Shown: positions 43,762-46,492 of the stretch, one piece after another
Numbering within the stretch: position 1 is the first letter of the stretch
Layout: each line of letters begins with the position of its first letter
Source: an uncultured Croceitalea sp.
GTDB taxonomy: Bacteria > Bacteroidota > Bacteroidia > Flavobacteriales > Flavobacteriaceae
Direction: 5' to 3'
Assembly: GCA_937926215.1 (NCBI GenBank)
Contig: CALEYA010000046.1
Location: forward strand, 1-46,492
DNA: 46,492 nucleotides
Position numbers and translations under genes: made by a program
Notes under the pieces: generated by a model
What the model was told of the DNA's origin: nothing
The model's database searches: none
What the model saw: only the letters and a program-made list of their open reading frames with translations

Positions 43762-45111
43762 ATGAAGATAATCATCGCAGGTGCAGGTGAGGTAGGTTTT
43801 CATTTGGCAAAACTATTGTCTTATGAAGCCCAAGAGATTACATTGATCGATTCGGATAAGGAAAGTCTTTCCTATGCGGATAGCCACTTGGATATCCGGG
43901 TGCTAAGGGGCGATGCCACTAGCATTGCGGTCTTGCAGGATGCCAAAGTAGAAGCTTGCGATTTGGTCATTGGCGTTACCGCCTCGGAAACCACCAATAT
44001 TACGCTATGCCTCTTGGCAAAGCAATTGGGAAGCAAACGGACCATTGCACGGATTTCCAACACGGAATTTATAGACAACAAAGAACTTATTAGGTTTGAG
44101 CAATTGGGTATCGATGAATTGATTTCCCCAGAGGAGTTGGCGGCTACGGAAATACAATTATTGCTCAATCAATCCGCTTTTAATGATACTTATGAGTTTG
44201 AGGAGGGCCTTTTGACCATGGTGGGGGTGTTTCTGCCCAAAACCGCTCCCTTTGTAGGTAAAATGGTCAAAGAAGCGGCCACTATTTTCCCGGAACTTCA
44301 TTTTATGCCCATAGCACTGCAACGCATGGGAACCCAATATACGTTGATTCCAAGGGGGGACACCGTTTTTAAAGAAGGCGATCAGGTCTATTTTATCACT
44401 TCCAAAGGCGGGGTAGAGGAGTTGTATAAATTGACGGGAATGCAGAAAAAGCAGATCAAGAACGTTATGATCCTTGGTGGCAGTAAGGTCGGTTTTAAGA
44501 CCGCCCGCGATCTTTGTGCCAATAAGTTTAATGTAAAACTGATTGAAAAGGATAAGGAAAAGGCCTTTGATATTGCCGATGACCTTCCCAACGCCCTTAT
44601 TATCAATGGCGATGGTAGAAATGTGGAGTTGCTGGAGGAAGAAAGTTTGGAATCCATGGATGCGTTTATCGCCGTCACCGGAAATTCCGAAACCAATATC
44701 ATGTCCTGTTTGGTAGCCAAATCCAAGAACATCAAAAAGACCATTGCCTTGGTAGAGAATATGGATTACTTTCAGCTTTCACACTCCATAGGCATTGATA
44801 CCTTGATCAACAAAAAGCTGTTGGCGGCCAACAATATTTTTAGGTATATCCGCCGTGGAGAGGTATTGGCATTAACCCGCTTGAACAACCTTAATGCCGA
44901 AATTCTTGAATTTGAGGTTAAATCCACCTCTGCCGTAAACGGCGAGATCATCAAAGAACTCGATTTTCCTCGCGAGGCCATTATCGGTGGGGTCATTAGG
45001 GACGGTAAAGGCATTATTGCGCTAGGGGATTTTAAGATAACCCAAGGAGATAAGGTAGTAGTCTGTAGTTTGCCAAAGGCCATTCCAAGAATTGAAAAGT
45101 TATTTCTCTAA
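43762..45111 (+). CDS. trkA: Trk potassium uptake system NAD-binding protein TrkA
   Basis: 449 residues with two tandem RCK units. The first nucleotide motif is IIIAGAGEVGFHLAKLL with acidic D in LIDSDKESL; the second is VMILGGSKVGFKTARDL near residue 232 with LIEKDKEKA. Each is followed by a TrkA-C domain (about residues 140-220 and 370-449). It is the cytoplasmic gating subunit of the TrkH channel, binding NAD(H) or ATP. Its stop overlaps the trkH ATG by one base. Confidence 0.96.
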   Translation: MKIIIAGAGEVGFHLAKLLSYEAQEITLIDSDKESLSYADSHLDIRVLRGDATSIAVLQDAKVEACDLVIGVTASETTNITLCLLAKQLGSKRTIARISNTEFIDNKELIRFEQLGIDELISPEELAATEIQLLLNQSAFNDTYEFEEGLLTMVGVFLPKTAPFVGKMVKEAATIFPELHFMPIALQRMGTQYTLIPRGDTVFKEGDQVYFITSKGGVEELYKLTGMQKKQIKNVMILGGSKVGFKTARDLCANKFNVKLIEKDKEKAFDIADDLPNALIINGDGRNVELLEEESLESMDAFIAVTGNSETNIMSCLVAKSKNIKKTIALVENMDYFQLSHSIGIDTLINKKLLAANNIFRYIRRGEVLALTRLNNLNAEILEFEVKSTSAVNGEIIKELDFPREAIIGGVIRDGKGIIALGDFKITQGDKVVVCSLPKAIPRIEKLFL

Positions 45112-46492
45112 TGACGACCTTCAATTTTAGAATTATACTTCATATCATGGGTCTGCTGTTACTCTGTAATGGTGGTTTTATGTTGTTAGCGGCATTTGTT
45201 AGCGGCATTTATAAAGACGGTGCTACCTTGGATATTACCATGGCGGCCATAGTGACGCTGCTGGTAGGGGTTATGGCCATGTTTTATACGCGAGGGCACC
45301 GCAAGGAGGTGCAGCGAAAAGAGGGATACATTATTGTCACCTTTGGCTGGTTGATCATGTCCATTTCCGGGGTATTGCCTTATATATTTTCTGGGACCAT
45401 TCCCAACATTACCAATGCTTTTTTTGAGACCATATCCGGTTATACCACTACTGGGGCTTCCATTCTTAATGATATTGAATCCTTGCCCAAAGGCATTCTT
45501 TTTTGGAGGAGCCTTACCCATTGGATTGGGGGAATGGGCATTATAGTGCTGGCAATAGCCATTCTTCCATTGCTGGGCATTGGGGGAATGCAGCTTTTTG
45601 CGGCCGAGGCTCCCGGGCCCGGAGGCGATAAATTACACCCGCGGATTACGGATACTGCCAAACGGTTGTGGTTGATTTATGTGGGCTATACGGTGGCAGA
45701 AACCATCTTACTAAAATTGGCCGGGATGTCTTTTTTTGATGCCATCAACCACGCTTTGGCTACACTTTCAACCGGAGGGTTTTCCACAAAGAATGCTAGC
45801 GTAGCGTTTTGGAACGATCAACCCCTAATACAGTACATTATTATTGTATTTATGTTTTTGGCGGGCACCAATTTTGTCATGAGCTATTTTGCCTTTACCG
45901 GAAAGGTACAACGGGTACTTAAGGATGAGGAGTTTAGGGTGTATTCGCTATTTATCATTGGCTTTACGTTAGTCGCCATGTTTATTGTTTGGCTGCAGGC
46001 AGACGTAGCCGTGTCCGACTATCACCCACAGGTCTTTGGTGCGGTGGAGAGTGCCTTCCGTCATGCCTTGTTTCAGGTGTTGGCCATTGTAACCACTACC
46101 GGATTCGTGACGGCGGATTTTACCAATTGGACCCCGTTTTTGACGGTCTTCTTTTTTGGGTTGATGTTTTTAGGAGGCTCTGCCGGTTCCACCTCTGGGG
46201 GAATTAAAGTGGTCCGTCATTTATTGATCATCAAAAACGGTTTATTGGAATTTAAGCGCACCTTACATACCAATGCCATCATTCCCGTGCGCTACAACAA
46301 CAAAACGGTTACGGAGCATATTGTATACAACATCATTGGCTTTTTTGTCCTCTACATGCTGCTGTTCATCATTGGCGCATTGGTGTTGGGATTTTTAGGC
46401 CTGGACTTTGAGTCTGCTGTTGGTGGTGCGGCCTCCTCTTTGGGGAACGTTGGACCCGCTTTGGGCGATTTGAATCCCGTTGTGAATTTTAG
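45111..46492 (+). CDS. trkH: Trk potassium uptake channel TrkH (3' end outside window)
   Basis: Not in the ORF track because it has no stop before the right edge. The frame from the ATG at 45111 (TAATG overlap with trkA) is open for about 460 codons. It begins MTTFNFRIILHIMGLLLLCNG. The repeated P-loop selectivity motifs are visible: ISGYTTTGASIL, ATLSTGGFSTKN, IVTTTGFVTADF and SLGNVGPALGD, the last near the window end. GGSAGSTSGGIKVVR is the inter-repeat loop. Only about 25-40 residues should be missing. Confidence 0.95.
   Translation, partial: MTTFNFRIILHIMGLLLLCNGGFMLLAAFVSGIYKDGATLDITMAAIVTLLVGVMAMFYTRGHRKEVQRKEGYIIVTFGWLIMSISGVLPYIFSGTIPNITNAFFETISGYTTTGASILNDIESLPKGILFWRSLTHWIGGMGIIVLAIAILPLLGIGGMQLFAAEAPGPGGDKLHPRITDTAKRLWLIYVGYTVAETILLKLAGMSFFDAINHALATLSTGGFSTKNASVAFWNDQPLIQYIIIVFMFLAGTNFVMSYFAFTGKVQRVLKDEEFRVYSLFIIGFTLVAMFIVWLQADVAVSDYHPQVFGAVESAFRHALFQVLAIVTTTGFVTADFTNWTPFLTVFFFGLMFLGGSAGSTSGGIKVVRHLLIIKNGLLEFKRTLHTNAIIPVRYNNKTVTEHIVYNIIGFFVLYMLLFIIGALVLGFLGLDFESAVGGAASSLGNVGPALGDLNPVVNF

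Overview
The window is a chromosomal segment from a member of the Bacteroidota, almost certainly a (probably marine) Flavobacteriaceae bacterium. This rests on the Bacteroidota-type dcw cluster (mraZ to ftsZ), a 287-residue primary sigma factor, a PorT homologue beside ubiE, a lipoprotein TamA (TamL type), a TonB-dependent receptor with a CarboxypepD_reg-like N-terminus, and repeated promoter elements of the Bacteroidota form TAnnTTTG with few Shine-Dalgarno sites. Genus cannot be fixed from sequence alone; the Maribacter/Zobellia/Arenibacter neighbourhood is a guess.

Layout. 1-2.5 kb: a truncated membrane protein, a conserved small protein, engB and an alpha/beta hydrolase. 2.6-18.3 kb: a dense plus-strand division and cell-wall cluster, mraZ-rsmH-ftsL-ftsI-murE-mraY-murD-ftsW-murG-murC-ftsQ-ftsA-ftsZ, closed by a strong terminator. 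It makes UDP-MurNAc-pentapeptide precursors (meso-DAP type, from the MurE DNPR motif), lipid I/II and the divisome. MraZ-box-like repeats overlap the mraZ promoter. 18.4-19.7 kb: yqeY, then an unusual tRNA-Arg locus. One intact tRNA-Arg(TCG) lies between two complementary tRNA fragments. Each fragment carries the same perfect 20-bp palindrome exactly between tRNA positions 21 and 22. A small GIY-YIG nuclease gene sits in the middle and its stop codon lies inside the intact tRNA. I consider this the most likely undescribed system in the window.

19.7-28.4 kb: a catabolic locus with a LacI-type regulator (tandem 12-bp operators), TonB-dependent receptor, cytoplasmic GH63-like glycosidase, GNAT acetyltransferase, sodium:solute symporter and glycerate kinase. 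Glycosidase plus glycerate kinase suggests use of a glycosyl-glycerate (glucosylglycerate, or mannosylglycerate = digeneaside of red algae): outer-membrane uptake, symport, hydrolysis to hexose plus D-glycerate, phosphorylation into glycolysis. 28.3-34.7 kb: minus-strand housekeeping genes (ypdA, rpe, trmL, VF530-family, rpoD, pnp, rpsO). 34.8-36.8 kb: two species-variable secreted/lipoprotein genes with an isolated LacI-like operator and a gene-poor gap. 36.8-46.5 kb: accD (without the zinc-ribbon cysteines), fbaA, tamL, a TrmH-family methyltransferase, porT, ubiE, and trkA-trkH (trkH runs off the end).

All coordinates, motifs and repeats were read by eye from the sequence; family assignments rest on recognised motifs and no database search was possible.
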